The notes: generated by a model not told the origin, from the sequence alone. 64,000 bases of DNA from Harmonia axyridis (GCF_914767665.1 NC_059503.1:50140352-50204351), one strand, 5' to 3'; positions 34,364 to 44,940 are shown, counted from the stretch's first letter. Made by a program: numbers and translations.

Positions 34364-35010
34364 TATATACAGTGGCTTAGGTAGCTATTAGACCCGGGTC
34401 GATCGCAACCCACCGACGAGATAATCGGGTCGAAAGACATAATATAATACAGTGGGAGATCAGGTAAGAAATTTACGAAATCGGTTGTTCTGAATAATGG
34501 TCTATTTTCGAATAAAAATGAACAAATTTGTAAAACAGTCCCCCACTATGAACAGTAGGAAAGGACTTATTCTAGTTAACTAGACCTTCAAACTTCGATT
34601 TATCGAATCGAATAAATTATCGTATAATTCGATAATTATCGTACCGGTGGCAACGATGGATTTCGGAGTTACTTTCGAGCTACAATTTATTTATTTTGTA
34701 TTATTCAATAGTTATGTCAACTAATGGGGCTATGTTAATTGGTGCTTTCATCTTTTGAAAATGAAATAAAACAAAAGTAAAAGATAATGAAATCAAACTC
34801 AATAAAAAATAACTATACTACGAGGTTGCAACAGGTAAGTCGAGTCCGATTGTTCATTAAATTAGTGGAGAAATGGTGGACTGTATAAGCGACAGCGAAA
34901 CATATGAAAATGATACTAAAGTCTAAAATTGTGGTTAACATTATAACTTACCTGATGGGCGTCAGGTTAGAAAACATAGCCTCTCCACAGGGCCCTTGGT
35001 GCGGGATATA
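34364..35010. other. Spacer
   Basis: It contains ACCCGGGTCGATCG near 34392 and overlapping TCGATAAT-type repeats around 34600-34640. No gene or transposon ends are recognised. Confidence 0.5.
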
Positions 35011-35622
35011 CAGGGTGTTTCCTAAACATACGGCAAAAATTCAGGGGGTTGTTCCTTGGACTATTTTAAGCATGTTTTGTCCTTGGATGATTTTTGAAAA
35101 ACCTCTTTGTTTCGAAGATACAGGGCGAACAACATTTTTCATATTTTTAAAATTAATAATAGTTCAATAATTAATAATAATTTGGATTGGAAGAGGTGGA
35201 CCTCATTTATGGCCTGCTCGTTACCCGGACTTAAACCCCTTAGATTATTTCCTATGGGGCCATCTAAAATCATTAGTTTATACCACTCCAGTAGAAAATG
35301 TGGAAGACTTGCGAAATCGGATCATTGCTGGGTGTAACTTAATAAGAAATGATCCTGGTGTTTTTGAAAGGGTTCGACAGTCAATGAGGAGAAGATTGGA
35401 TGCTTGTATGCTGGCTAGAGGTGGTCATTTTCAACAGTTTTTGTAGGTTGAGTTGAATTTTCATGTAATTTTTCATAATAAAATGTTATTATCTGAAATT
35501 TTGTTTCCCCTATATCTTCGAAACAAATAGGTTTTTCAAAAATCATCAAAGGACAAAATATTCTTAGAATAGTCCAAGGAACAACCCCCTGAATTTTTGC
35601 CGCATGTTTAGGAAACACCCTG
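35011..35622 (+). mobile_element. Internally deleted mariner/Tc1-like element
   Basis: Inverted repeats of about 120 bp (about 35011-35130 and 35503-35622) begin CAGGGTGTTTCCTAAACAT and are flanked by TA on both sides, giving a 612-bp element. Between them lies the 3' end of a transposase ORF. The central part of the parental element has been lost, so it could move only with an enzyme supplied elsewhere. Confidence 0.85.
35180..35446 (+). pseudogene. Mariner/Tc1-like transposase C-terminal fragment
   Basis: The 88-codon stretch reads WPARYPDLNPLDYFLWGHLK, then VENVEDLRNRI and DPGVFERVRQSMRRRLDAC, ending in TAG. P-D-L-N-P-L-D-x-F-L-W-G is the signature around the last catalytic acidic residue of insect mariner/Tc1-like DDE/D transposases. 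The N-terminal DNA-binding domain and the first catalytic aspartates are missing, so it is inactive. Confidence 0.8.
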
Positions 35623-37345
35623 TATTTCAGCTCCAACTTTCGGTTTTCAAGGGCGGTGTAGAAAAGCTCTAACATAATGCGTTCGAGCGAATATAAAATC
35701 GACGAATAATGCGGGAGTTTCCGAATGAAGCCACCAATTGTTCCCTTGTTCACTCGCGAACTTACCATCTTTCGCTATACCTCGAACTCACACAAACAGG
35801 TAGGAATGCTACACCTATCAATAACGCTCCCGTGGTTTGAAAAATGCTAGGGTTCGTGTTGTAGTAAGGAAAATGTATCGACGAAAAGCTGCAAAAATTC
35901 TACTTGCTGAAGAATCCGACAATCCGACAAGTTCGACAATCTAGGAATAAAAGTCGTAACTTAACAACATGAACACCTAATTGAAAATGCGTAAAGTGAA
36001 TGATATCTTACCTACAAAAGGAAATTTTTTTATGGTTAATTGGGATCCGGGAATTGAAAGCACGCGGGATGATTTTATATCATCCCGATATGAAAAATTC
36101 AACGAGGTAGAGAATGATGAAAATGTTTCACGATTGATGAATTATGTAGAACCACACTCGAATCGTTTCGCCAACGATGTGATCTTCAGAAACGTTAGGC
36201 TACTAACTATATATAGCAAAACATGTCCCTGGGGAGGGGGGCTCAAACTACCTCCACTACCTACCACATTATAGGTTAATCGTAACACCTACCAATCACA
36301 GTATATCGTTATAATCTACTTATAACTAAACTACAATTTGTCACTAAGAACCGTAAACTTCAGCGGATTGTTAATTTTCCCTTTGAACATACGTTCCATT
36401 GTGGCCAAAAACACTTTTCATTAGAATACTTGAACAGTTTTAACGATCTATCACACCAATAATCAAGTTTTGATAATACTGACGACAGTTGAGTCATTAA
36501 TTAAATTATCGCCGATTTCAACGGATAATGTTCGACTGTGAATTTGAATCCACGCCACCAGAACTTCGAGTAGCTATCCGAAAAGCGTACGAAGCTTTTA
36601 TAAACTGGTGTGCGAGTGAAGATGAAATAAGTCCAGTGCATTATGCTAAATAGCGAGCATAGATACTTGAAAAGGCAGAATGTTGGATACAAAGCGAATA
36701 AGTCAAGTGTTCCTTCCGGAGCAATAAAAATTTCTGAACGATGCTCCTGTAGAATGTCTCCCTAGTGAGGTAACTTCTGAATTCCTTCAGTGCATATTAA
36801 AACAGGTTGCTTTGATTATTGCCATCTCCTGAGTTGGCGCAGGTGCGATGAACTTCTGAAATTGAGAATGAATGTGATATGGAAACGTTAGAAAATCGAA
36901 TCATAATAACTTATTCTCGCGCAAATCTTTCAATTACATAAGCAGAGTGGATCAAAATAGCGAAACAATACTGTGACACGCGCAACAAAAACCGCGACTG
37001 TAAAAAGGGTTATTCTTACAAATGAGGGGTTTGGCAAAGTTACACGACAGCCTTTAGAGCAGGGGGGTGAAACCGCTAGTGCTAACACTGGCAACGGATG
37101 TGACGTCACAGTCACTCAGCATTACACGGTATACGTATCACGATGTAAAAATTTTATTCTCATAACAAGCCAATCAGCGTTCGAGGTTTCCAATAAATAG
37201 GTATTTGATTGAACAGCCAACAATTAATTGTGTTTGTAATGCATGTATGGTAGCAATGAACAGATCAAGTAGTTTTTATTGTCGCTTATTACAAGTTCTG
37301 TTTTAGGTTTCAGGTAATCCATGAGAAACTAAATTTAGAACATAA
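35623..37345. other. Spacer with weak coding-like scraps
   Basis: A plus-strand open stretch at 36528-36653 (41 codons, containing AIRKAYEAFINWCASEDEI) and another at about 35987-36274 look protein-like but match nothing I recognise. The remainder is AT-rich spacer. No RNA gene was seen. Confidence 0.4.
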
Positions 37346-37584
37346 TTAGACTGGGTTTTTCCTCATATCGTATTTCAATGTACTAATATATCTGAAAGCC
37401 CTCTTACTTGCGATTATAATATTCCTTCAAAATCAACTGGATTTAAGTTAAATTCTGTTCCTCGGCCTTTACTGAAATATCAAATTAATTATCATCATCC
37501 CTATGATTCCAGAACTTCCCCAAATGTTACTTGTATGGAAAATATTAATGATTTTAACAATAACCATATCCGTGATCCAGAACT

Positions 37585-37588
<4 letters not shown>
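37346..37588 (+). other. Coding-like stretch ending in (TA)n
   Basis: An open frame without an ATG runs from a possible AG splice-acceptor region near 37350 into the (TA)n tract. It includes NIPSKSTGFKLNSVPRPLLK and NINDFNNNHIRDPELS. Codon-like composition suggests a former exon or TE coding scrap. I do not recognise the protein. Confidence 0.25.

Positions 37589-37622
<34 letters not shown>
37589..37622. repeat. (TA)n at the Penelope-like element boundary
   Basis: A TA-dinucleotide run directly adjoins the first Penelope-like terminal repeat. The opposite outer end of the cluster, at 44704-44740, is also (TA)n. The element has therefore either inserted into, or generated, TA repeats. Confidence 0.9.
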
Positions 37623-37625
<3 letters not shown>

Positions 37626-37675
37626 GCAATTTTAAGGGATATCGACTGAAGCGAGGTAGATTTAAATACTCTTTA

Positions 37676-37725
37676 TTTCTTGCCTAGCTTTCGGAAAACT
37701 TTGTTTCCATCATCAGGGCCAAAAA
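37676..37725 (-). ncRNA. Hammerhead-like ribozyme, Penelope copy 1
   Basis: Minus strand: CTGATGA, a hairpin with a GGAAAC/GTTTTC stem II, GAAA, then GCTA before stem I. Stem I pairs TTTTTGGCC with GGCAAGAAA with one mismatch. The stem III position AGCT is self-complementary, so the active form may be a dimer. The base of stem II has a U-C mismatch. Hammerheads in Penelope-like elements are established knowledge. Confidence 0.6.
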
Positions 37726-37913
37726 TGTTGAGGTTATTCCTCAGTAATTACAAATAAACTTGAAAACATTGAGACAACAGTTCACAAGACAAGTAGTCAA
37801 TTTTTTAAAACGCAATAAATTATGCTTCGATAAATCTAACCTTAAAATAATTGATCACAGAGTATACAAATCAGTCCACAGATTATTCTGTCATAATGTT
37901 GTTCTTCTCTGAC

Positions 37914-40418
37914 TTATTCATCCAACGGTCCATCATAAAAATTTTTTCGTTCTTTAATGTTAGGGTATGTGAGTAGATAGGTATATACATTACTTAGTTT
38001 CTGTATGTCGGTCTTTTTATTTATTGGGTCTTTCTGGTTCCTTATGTTTATCATCTCGAGTATGAGTCTTTTGTTATACTTTTTCTGAGTTGCCACTATC
38101 TCTGCACTGTCGAAGTCAATCCTATGTCCTTTCTCTACCGCATGTATGGTTAAAGCACATCGCTGGTTGTTTTTTGTGATGTCACTTTTGTGTAAGGCCA
38201 ATCTGCTTTTTAGCCACTGGGACGTGTGACCAATATATGTGCACTCACATTCCGCACAATTCATCTTATAGACAACATTTGACCTAAGTAGTGTTGGTGT
38301 TTGATCTTTTATTCTGCTGTATAATCTTGAAATGCTTTTTGTATTATACGTTGCTATCTTTATATTTTCCTCCTTGAAACAATTTTTGATCTTACTAGTC
38401 AAATCTCTAATATTTGGCAGGGAACCATATTTTGTGTTTTCTGGCATTCTGTTATCATCTCCTTCTGCTGCTTCAGGTGGTTTTGGTTCAGGTTTAGGTT
38501 GTTCTGGATTATTATTTGACTCGTACAATAATTTGTTTAGTAATCCTCTCGGATAAGAGTTTTCTTGAAATATCCGGTATAATTTCTTCAGATTCGCATC
38601 CACCAAATCTGGGTGACAAATGTTCTTGATCCTGGCTTTCATTTCTTTAACACAATTTATTTTTACTTGTATTGGATGTTCTGACTGATAGTTGATGAAC
38701 TTATTGGATGCTGAATTCTTTCTGTACCAGTCTAGTTTAATTGTGTTATTTATTCTACATACCTTCGTGTCTAAAAAGGGTACTGTTTTATTTTCATCTT
38801 CTCTCTCTATTGTAAATTGTATGTGTGGATCATAGCTGTTGAAAATTTGTTGTATTTCATCTATGCCTGTGTGAGGCAGTGCAAGGATTAGGTCGTCAAC
38901 AAATTTCTTCAGGAAAATGAGATTGAATGACAGCAACGGTATACATACATCCAGTAGATGGTCCATTACATATTGTGACAAGATCGGGCTAAGCTTCGAT
39001 CCCATGGCGCAGCCAAATGTTTGCACATAGAATTCATTCTGAAAGCAGAAGTAGTTGTTTTTTAGAATAAACTGTATTATCTCCATGAACAATGACTTAG
39101 GAATGTTGCAGTGTTCCTCAATTTTAGTCCACTTTATATCGATTACCTTCAATACCAATTCATTGTAAATATTGCCAAATAAATTTATCACATCGAGTGA
39201 TGCTAGCTCATATCCTTCTGGAATGACTAGGTTGTTCATGCATTTGGAAAACTCAAAGGTGTCTTTTATGTAGTACTCATTATTTCTTTCATATGCATTC
39301 GATAGAATATTCGCCAGAAATTCCGCCAAATTTGATGTTGGGCTCTGTATGCTAGCAACTATTGGTCGAAGTGGGTGTCCTGATTTATGAACCTTTGGAT
39401 TTCCATAAACTTTTGGACAAACTGAGTTGTAGCATTTCATGGCCTTTGCTTGTTCTTTACTGATAGAGTTAGATTTAAAAAGTCTACTTACATAGTCATT
39501 GCATTTGTTTTGCAATGTGGTTGTAGGATCTCTCGGTATTTGTTTGAAACTTTCTGAATTTATTATTGTATACATTTTTTGAGTATAGTCTTCTCTGTCC
39601 ATGGCCACAGTGACTGCTCCTTTGTCGCTATTAAGGATGATAAGATTTTCATTAGCTTTCAGAAATTCCCTTGCAATTCTATATGGTCTGTCTGTTTGGT
39701 ACATTATGTCCCTATTTTTGTGAATATAACTGGCTATGATGCTGGATACTTTTGCTCGGTATAGGTCTTGATTCTTCTCAGTTGTCTTTTGAATAATATC
39801 TTCCACATCGGCAATGAGATTGTCCATCGATATCTCCCCTACAGGTACAGCCATGCTGAACTTCGATCCTAACGATAGAAAATTTTCTATTTCTTTAGGA
39901 ATCTGTATTGACGACAGATTCCTAAACCATTTTTCTTGATTCTTCCAATTTGGCTTATTCATCTCTTCCAGTTTTCCAATCTTTTTGATGTTTGTCAGTT
40001 TTATTATATGGAATCGTTTGTTGTATAGAATTCTCTGTCTTTTCTTAAACTCCATTAACAATTCTCGTGACATGATGTCCTTTAACATCCTCATAATATC
40101 CTCATTAGCTGTTTCTAAATGACTGATTCTTAAGTTTACATGATTAACCTCCAAGCGTGAGATAGAACTAGTTAACTTGTTGTTGAAATTATCGATTTTC
40201 TTATTTAGTTTTTTCCCTCCTTCAATTTCAAAAAGCTTCTGAACACTTTTAATGCTGTGATTTATATGATTAGGTACCAGATTTCTTCTCTTACACTCCA
40301 ACAGGAATATTCTCCTATTTCGGGCAGATGCCAGCTTGATATTATTTGAGCTCCACCTTTTAAGTCTTGTTGCCTCTTCTTGTCCATAAGTTGTGGCGAT
40401 GTCATGATAAAATCCCAT
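37914..40418 (-). CDS. Penelope-like reverse transcriptase with GIY-YIG endonuclease, copy 1
   Basis: 834 residues from the ATG at 40416-40418 (MGFYHDIATTYG); the frame stays open upstream through the terminal repeat. A Lys/Asn-rich N-terminal half precedes the RT. The RT has LNSDKGAVTVAMDRE, CPKVYGNPKVHKSGHPLRPI, the motif A SLDVINLFGN (Asp near residue 409), FGCAMGSKLSPILSQYVMD and the motif C FVDDLILALP (near residue 509). After an acidic/Pro-rich linker, a GIY-YIG nuclease follows at about residues 705-765: VVYKMNCAECECTYIGHTSQ, then SRLALHK. Penelope-like enzymes join a telomerase-related RT to a GIY-YIG nuclease; that is family knowledge. The protein appears identical to copy 3, so both are recent. 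No internal stops. Confidence 0.95.
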   Translation of the reverse strand: MGFYHDIATTYGQEEATRLKRWSSNNIKLASARNRRIFLLECKRRNLVPNHINHSIKSVQKLFEIEGGKKLNKKIDNFNNKLTSSISRLEVNHVNLRISHLETANEDIMRMLKDIMSRELLMEFKKRQRILYNKRFHIIKLTNIKKIGKLEEMNKPNWKNQEKWFRNLSSIQIPKEIENFLSLGSKFSMAVPVGEISMDNLIADVEDIIQKTTEKNQDLYRAKVSSIIASYIHKNRDIMYQTDRPYRIAREFLKANENLIILNSDKGAVTVAMDREDYTQKMYTIINSESFKQIPRDPTTTLQNKCNDYVSRLFKSNSISKEQAKAMKCYNSVCPKVYGNPKVHKSGHPLRPIVASIQSPTSNLAEFLANILSNAYERNNEYYIKDTFEFSKCMNNLVIPEGYELASLDVINLFGNIYNELVLKVIDIKWTKIEEHCNIPKSLFMEIIQFILKNNYFCFQNEFYVQTFGCAMGSKLSPILSQYVMDHLLDVCIPLLSFNLIFLKKFVDDLILALPHTGIDEIQQIFNSYDPHIQFTIEREDENKTVPFLDTKVCRINNTIKLDWYRKNSASNKFINYQSEHPIQVKINCVKEMKARIKNICHPDLVDANLKKLYRIFQENSYPRGLLNKLLYESNNNPEQPKPEPKPPEAAEGDDNRMPENTKYGSLPNIRDLTSKIKNCFKEENIKIATYNTKSISRLYSRIKDQTPTLLRSNVVYKMNCAECECTYIGHTSQWLKSRLALHKSDITKNNQRCALTIHAVEKGHRIDFDSAEIVATQKKYNKRLILEMINIRNQKDPINKKTDIQKLSNVYTYLLTYPNIKERKNFYDGPLDE

Positions 40419-40512
40419 TTTGTGATATATTTGATTAGTTAACAGTCGTACTATAAATGTCTGCAATTTTAAGGGATATCGACTGAAGCGAGGTAGATTT
40501 AAATACTCTTTA

Positions 40513-40562
40513 TTTCTTGCCTAGCTTTCGGAAAACTTTGTTTCCATCATCAGGGCCAAAAA
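40513..40562 (-). ncRNA. Hammerhead-like ribozyme, Penelope copy 2
   Basis: The same 50-nt motif as at 37676-37725, in the terminal repeat between copies 2 and 1. A transcript of the tandem would carry ribozymes at both ends of copy 1 and could release a unit-length RNA. Confidence 0.6.
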
Positions 40563-40750
40563 TGTTGAGGTTATTCCTCAGTAATTACAAATAAACTTGA
40601 AAACATTGAGACAACAGTTCACAAGACAAGTAGTCAATTTTTTAAAACGCAATAAATTATGCTTCGATAAATCTAACCTTAAAATAATTGATCACAGAGT
40701 ATACAAATCAGTCCACAGATTATTCTGTCATAATGTTGTTCTTCTCTGAC

Positions 40751-41820
40751 TTATTCATCCAACGGTCCATCATAAAAATTTTTTCGTTCTTTAATGTTAG
40801 GGTATGTGAGTAGATAGGTATATACATTACTTAGTTTCTGTATGTCGGTCTTTTTATTTATTGGGTCTTTCTGGTTCCTTATGTTTATCATCTCGAGTAT
40901 GAGTCTTTTGTTATACTTTTTCTGAGTTGCCACTATCTCTGCACTGTCGAAGTCAATCCTATGTCCTTTCTCTACCGCATGTATGGTTAAAGCACATCGC
41001 TGGTTGTTTTTTGTGATGTCACTTTTGTGTAAGGCCAATCTGCTTTTTAGCCACTGGGACGTGTGACCAATATATGTGCACTCACATTCCGCACAATTCA
41101 TCTTATAGACAACATTTGACCTAAGTAGTGTTGGTGTTTGATCTTTTATTCTGCTGTATAATCTTGAAATGCTTTTTGTATTATACGTTGCTATCTTTAT
41201 ATTTTCCTCCTTGAAACAATTTTTGATCTTACTAGTCAAATCTCTAATATTTGGCAGGGAACCATATTTTGTGTTTTCTGGCATTCTGTTATCATCTCCT
41301 TCTGCTGCTTCAGGTGGTTTTGGTTCAGGTTTAGGTTGTTCTGGATTATTATTTGACTCGTACAATAATTTGTTTAGTAATCCTCTCGGATAAGAGTTTT
41401 CTTGAAATATCCGGTATAATTTCTTCAGATTCGCATCCACCAAATCTGGGTGACAAATGTTCTTGATCCTGGCTTTCATTTCTTTAACACAATTTATTTT
41501 TACTTGTATTGGATGTTCTGACTGATAGTTGATGAACTTATTGGATGCTGAATTCTTTCTGTACCAGTCTAGTTTAATTGTGTTATTTATTCTACATACC
41601 TTCGTGTCTAAAAAGGGTACTGTTTTATTTTCATCTTCTCTCTCTATTGTAAATTGTATGTGTGGATCATAGCTGTTGAAAATTTGTTGTATTTCATCTA
41701 TGCCTGTGTGAGGCAGTGCAAGGATTAGGTCGTCAACAAATTTCTTCAGGAAAATGAGATTGAATGACAGCAACGGTATACATACATCCAGTAGATGGTC
41801 CATTACATATTGTGACAAGA
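40751..41820 (-). pseudogene. Penelope-like RT/GIY-YIG fragment, copy 2
   Basis: About 356 codons, identical in sequence to the C-terminal part of copy 1. They begin after the GSKLSP motif and include FVDDLILALP, the linker and the complete GIY-YIG domain. Motifs A and B are missing, so it cannot encode an active RT. The sequence above 41820 belongs to inverted copy 3. Confidence 0.92.
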
Positions 41821-41877
41821 CCCTTAAAATTGCAGACATTTATAGTACGACTGTTAACTAATCAAATATATCACAAA

Positions 41878-44382
41878 ATGGGATTTTATCATGACATCGC
41901 CACAACTTATGGACAAGAAGAGGCAACAAGACTTAAAAGGTGGAGCTCAAATAATATCAAGCTGGCATCTGCCCGAAATAGGAGAATATTCCTGTTGGAG
42001 TGTAAGAGAAGAAATCTGGTACCTAATCATATAAATCACAGCATTAAAAGTGTTCAGAAGCTTTTTGAAATTGAAGGAGGGAAAAAACTAAATAAGAAAA
42101 TCGATAATTTCAACAACAAGTTAACTAGTTCTATCTCACGCTTGGAGGTTAATCATGTAAACTTAAGAATCAGTCATTTAGAAACAGCTAATGAGGATAT
42201 TATGAGGATGTTAAAGGACATCATGTCACGAGAATTGTTAATGGAGTTTAAGAAAAGACAGAGAATTCTATACAACAAACGATTCCATATAATAAAACTG
42301 ACAAACATCAAAAAGATTGGAAAACTGGAAGAGATGAATAAGCCAAATTGGAAGAATCAAGAAAAATGGTTTAGGAATCTGTCGTCAATACAGATTCCTA
42401 AAGAAATAGAAAATTTTCTATCGTTAGGATCGAAGTTCAGCATGGCTGTACCTGTAGGGGAGATATCGATGGACAATCTCATTGCCGATGTGGAAGATAT
42501 TATTCAAAAGACAACTGAGAAGAATCAAGACCTATACCGAGCAAAAGTATCCAGCATCATAGCCAGTTATATTCACAAAAATAGGGACATAATGTACCAA
42601 ACAGACAGACCATATAGAATTGCAAGGGAATTTCTGAAAGCTAATGAAAATCTTATCATCCTTAATAGCGACAAAGGAGCAGTCACTGTGGCCATGGACA
42701 GAGAAGACTATACTCAAAAAATGTATACAATAATAAATTCAGAAAGTTTCAAACAAATACCGAGAGATCCTACAACCACATTGCAAAACAAATGCAATGA
42801 CTATGTAAGTAGACTTTTTAAATCTAACTCTATCAGTAAAGAACAAGCAAAGGCCATGAAATGCTACAACTCAGTTTGTCCAAAAGTTTATGGAAATCCA
42901 AAGGTTCATAAATCAGGACACCCACTTCGACCAATAGTTGCTAGCATACAGAGCCCAACATCAAATTTGGCGGAATTTCTGGCGAATATTCTATCGAATG
43001 CATATGAAAGAAATAATGAGTACTACATAAAAGACACCTTTGAGTTTTCCAAATGCATGAACAACCTAGTCATTCCAGAAGGATATGAGCTAGCATCACT
43101 CGATGTGATAAATTTATTTGGCAATATTTACAATGAATTGGTATTGAAGGTAATCGATATAAAGTGGACTAAAATTGAGGAACACTGCAACATTCCTAAG
43201 TCATTGTTCATGGAGATAATACAGTTTATTCTAAAAAACAACTACTTCTGCTTTCAGAATGAATTCTATGTGCAAACATTTGGCTGCGCCATGGGATCGA
43301 AGCTTAGCCCGATCTTGTCACAATATGTAATGGACCATCTACTGGATGTATGTATACCGTTGCTGTCATTCAATCTCATTTTCCTGAAGAAATTTGTTGA
43401 CGACCTAATCCTTGCACTGCCTCACACAGGCATAGATGAAATACAACAAATTTTCAACAGCTATGATCCACACATACAATTTACAATAGAGAGAGAAGAT
43501 GAAAATAAAACAGTACCCTTTTTAGACACGAAGGTATGTAGAATAAATAACACAATTAAACTAGACTGGTACAGAAAGAATTCAGCATCCAATAAGTTCA
43601 TCAACTATCAGTCAGAACATCCAATACAAGTAAAAATAAATTGTGTTAAAGAAATGAAAGCCAGGATCAAGAACATTTGTCACCCAGATTTGGTGGATGC
43701 GAATCTGAAGAAATTATACCGGATATTTCAAGAAAACTCTTATCCGAGAGGATTACTAAACAAATTATTGTACGAGTCAAATAATAATCCAGAACAACCT
43801 AAACCTGAACCAAAACCACCTGAAGCAGCAGAAGGAGATGATAACAGAATGCCAGAAAACACAAAATATGGTTCCCTGCCAAATATTAGAGATTTGACTA
43901 GTAAGATCAAAAATTGTTTCAAGGAGGAAAATATAAAGATAGCAACGTATAATACAAAAAGCATTTCAAGATTATACAGCAGAATAAAAGATCAAACACC
44001 AACACTACTTAGGTCAAATGTTGTCTATAAGATGAATTGTGCGGAATGTGAGTGCACATATATTGGTCACACGTCCCAGTGGCTAAAAAGCAGATTGGCC
44101 TTACACAAAAGTGACATCACAAAAAACAACCAGCGATGTGCTTTAACCATACATGCGGTAGAGAAAGGACATAGGATTGACTTCGACAGTGCAGAGATAG
44201 TGGCAACTCAGAAAAAGTATAACAAAAGACTCATACTCGAGATGATAAACATAAGGAACCAGAAAGACCCAATAAATAAAAAGACCGACATACAGAAACT
44301 AAGTAATGTATATACCTATCTACTCACATACCCTAACATTAAAGAACGAAAAAATTTTTATGATGGACCGTTGGATGAATAA
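41878..44382 (+). CDS. Penelope-like reverse transcriptase with GIY-YIG endonuclease, copy 3
   Basis: 834 residues from the ATG at 41878, with the same length and, by eye, the same sequence as copy 1 on the other strand. The RT catalytic aspartates (SLDVINLFGN near 43102; FVDDL near 43399) and the GIY-YIG region (CTYIGHTSQ near 44060) are intact. The protein could copy the element RNA and cut the target. The frame remains open upstream into a chimeric stretch across the inversion junction (to 41764), which I leave out because it lacks an ATG and is not present upstream of copy 1. Confidence 0.95.
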   Translation: MGFYHDIATTYGQEEATRLKRWSSNNIKLASARNRRIFLLECKRRNLVPNHINHSIKSVQKLFEIEGGKKLNKKIDNFNNKLTSSISRLEVNHVNLRISHLETANEDIMRMLKDIMSRELLMEFKKRQRILYNKRFHIIKLTNIKKIGKLEEMNKPNWKNQEKWFRNLSSIQIPKEIENFLSLGSKFSMAVPVGEISMDNLIADVEDIIQKTTEKNQDLYRAKVSSIIASYIHKNRDIMYQTDRPYRIAREFLKANENLIILNSDKGAVTVAMDREDYTQKMYTIINSESFKQIPRDPTTTLQNKCNDYVSRLFKSNSISKEQAKAMKCYNSVCPKVYGNPKVHKSGHPLRPIVASIQSPTSNLAEFLANILSNAYERNNEYYIKDTFEFSKCMNNLVIPEGYELASLDVINLFGNIYNELVLKVIDIKWTKIEEHCNIPKSLFMEIIQFILKNNYFCFQNEFYVQTFGCAMGSKLSPILSQYVMDHLLDVCIPLLSFNLIFLKKFVDDLILALPHTGIDEIQQIFNSYDPHIQFTIEREDENKTVPFLDTKVCRINNTIKLDWYRKNSASNKFINYQSEHPIQVKINCVKEMKARIKNICHPDLVDANLKKLYRIFQENSYPRGLLNKLLYESNNNPEQPKPEPKPPEAAEGDDNRMPENTKYGSLPNIRDLTSKIKNCFKEENIKIATYNTKSISRLYSRIKDQTPTLLRSNVVYKMNCAECECTYIGHTSQWLKSRLALHKSDITKNNQRCALTIHAVEKGHRIDFDSAEIVATQKKYNKRLILEMINIRNQKDPINKKTDIQKLSNVYTYLLTYPNIKERKNFYDGPLDE

Positions 44383-44570
44383 GTCAGAGAAGAACAACAT
44401 TATGACAGAATAATCTGTGGACTGATTTGTATACTCTGTGATCAATTATTTTAAGGTTAGATTTATCGAAGCATAATTTATTGCGTTTTAAAAAATTGAC
44501 TACTTGTCTTGTGAACTGTTGTCTCAATGTTTTCAAGTTTATTTGTAATTACTGAGGAATAACCTCAACA

Positions 44571-44620
44571 TTTTTGGCCCTGATGATGGAAACAAAGTTT
44601 TCCGAAAGCTAGGCAAGAAA
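44571..44620 (+). ncRNA. Hammerhead-like ribozyme, Penelope copy 3
   Basis: CTGATGA at 44580-44586, stem-loop II at 44587-44603, GAAA at 44604-44607, GCTA at 44608-44611, and the 3' strand of stem I at 44612-44620 pairing with 44571-44579. Identical to the motifs in copies 1 and 2. The predicted cleavage is after A44611. Confidence 0.6.
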
Positions 44621-44699
44621 TAAAGAGTATTTAAATCTACCTCGCTTCAGTCGATATCCCTTAAAATTGCAGACATTTATAGTACGACTGTTAACTAAT

Positions 44700-44703
<4 letters not shown>

Positions 44704-44742
<39 letters not shown>

Positions 44743-44826
44743 AAAGTGTAATTTTCTATTTGTGCTCTAAACCCAAGAAAATTACACTTTCAATACATCA
44801 AATATAGCACAAGAAATATTACTTTT

Positions 44827-44906
<80 letters not shown>

Positions 44907-44940
44907 AAAAGTAATATTTATATATATATATATATATATA
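44704..44940. repeat. (TA)n tracts with two palindromes
   Basis: (TA)n at 44704-44740, then a palindrome with perfect 18-bp arms (44740-44757 and 44776-44793, 18-bp loop). Next is a long (TA)n core at about 44829-44903 bordered by inverted AATATTACTTTTCC and GGAAAAGTAATATT, and a final TA run to about 44940. The symmetry around the TA cores suggests foldback insertions or hairpin-mediated rearrangement. Confidence 0.85.

Larger units (their letters stand above)
37623..40459 (-). mobile_element. Penelope-like element, copy 1 (complete)
   Basis: A 2.84-kb unit measured between identical points of the terminal repeats (37623 and 40460). It contains one long ORF and a 3' terminal region with a hammerhead-like motif. 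It is joined head-to-tail with truncated copy 2, the partial-tandem organisation known for Penelope-like elements. Confidence 0.9.
40460..41820 (-). mobile_element. Penelope-like element, copy 2 (5'-truncated)
   Basis: The 3' part of the same element in tandem with copy 1. It is cut at 41820/41821, inside the RT domain just upstream of motif C, where it meets copy 3 in inverse orientation. Confidence 0.92.
41821..44704 (+). mobile_element. Penelope-like element, copy 3 (complete, inverted)
   Basis: Begins CCCTTAAAATTGCAGAC, a piece of terminal repeat, at the inverted junction with copy 2. It contains the complete ORF and ends with the terminal repeat running into (TA)n. The tandem pair plus inverted copy is a classical Penelope-type insertion structure. 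Confidence 0.92.

Noticed and set aside
41764..41877. N-terminal extension of Penelope copy 3
   Set aside because: It runs across the inversion junction and lacks an ATG. The shared start is at 41878.
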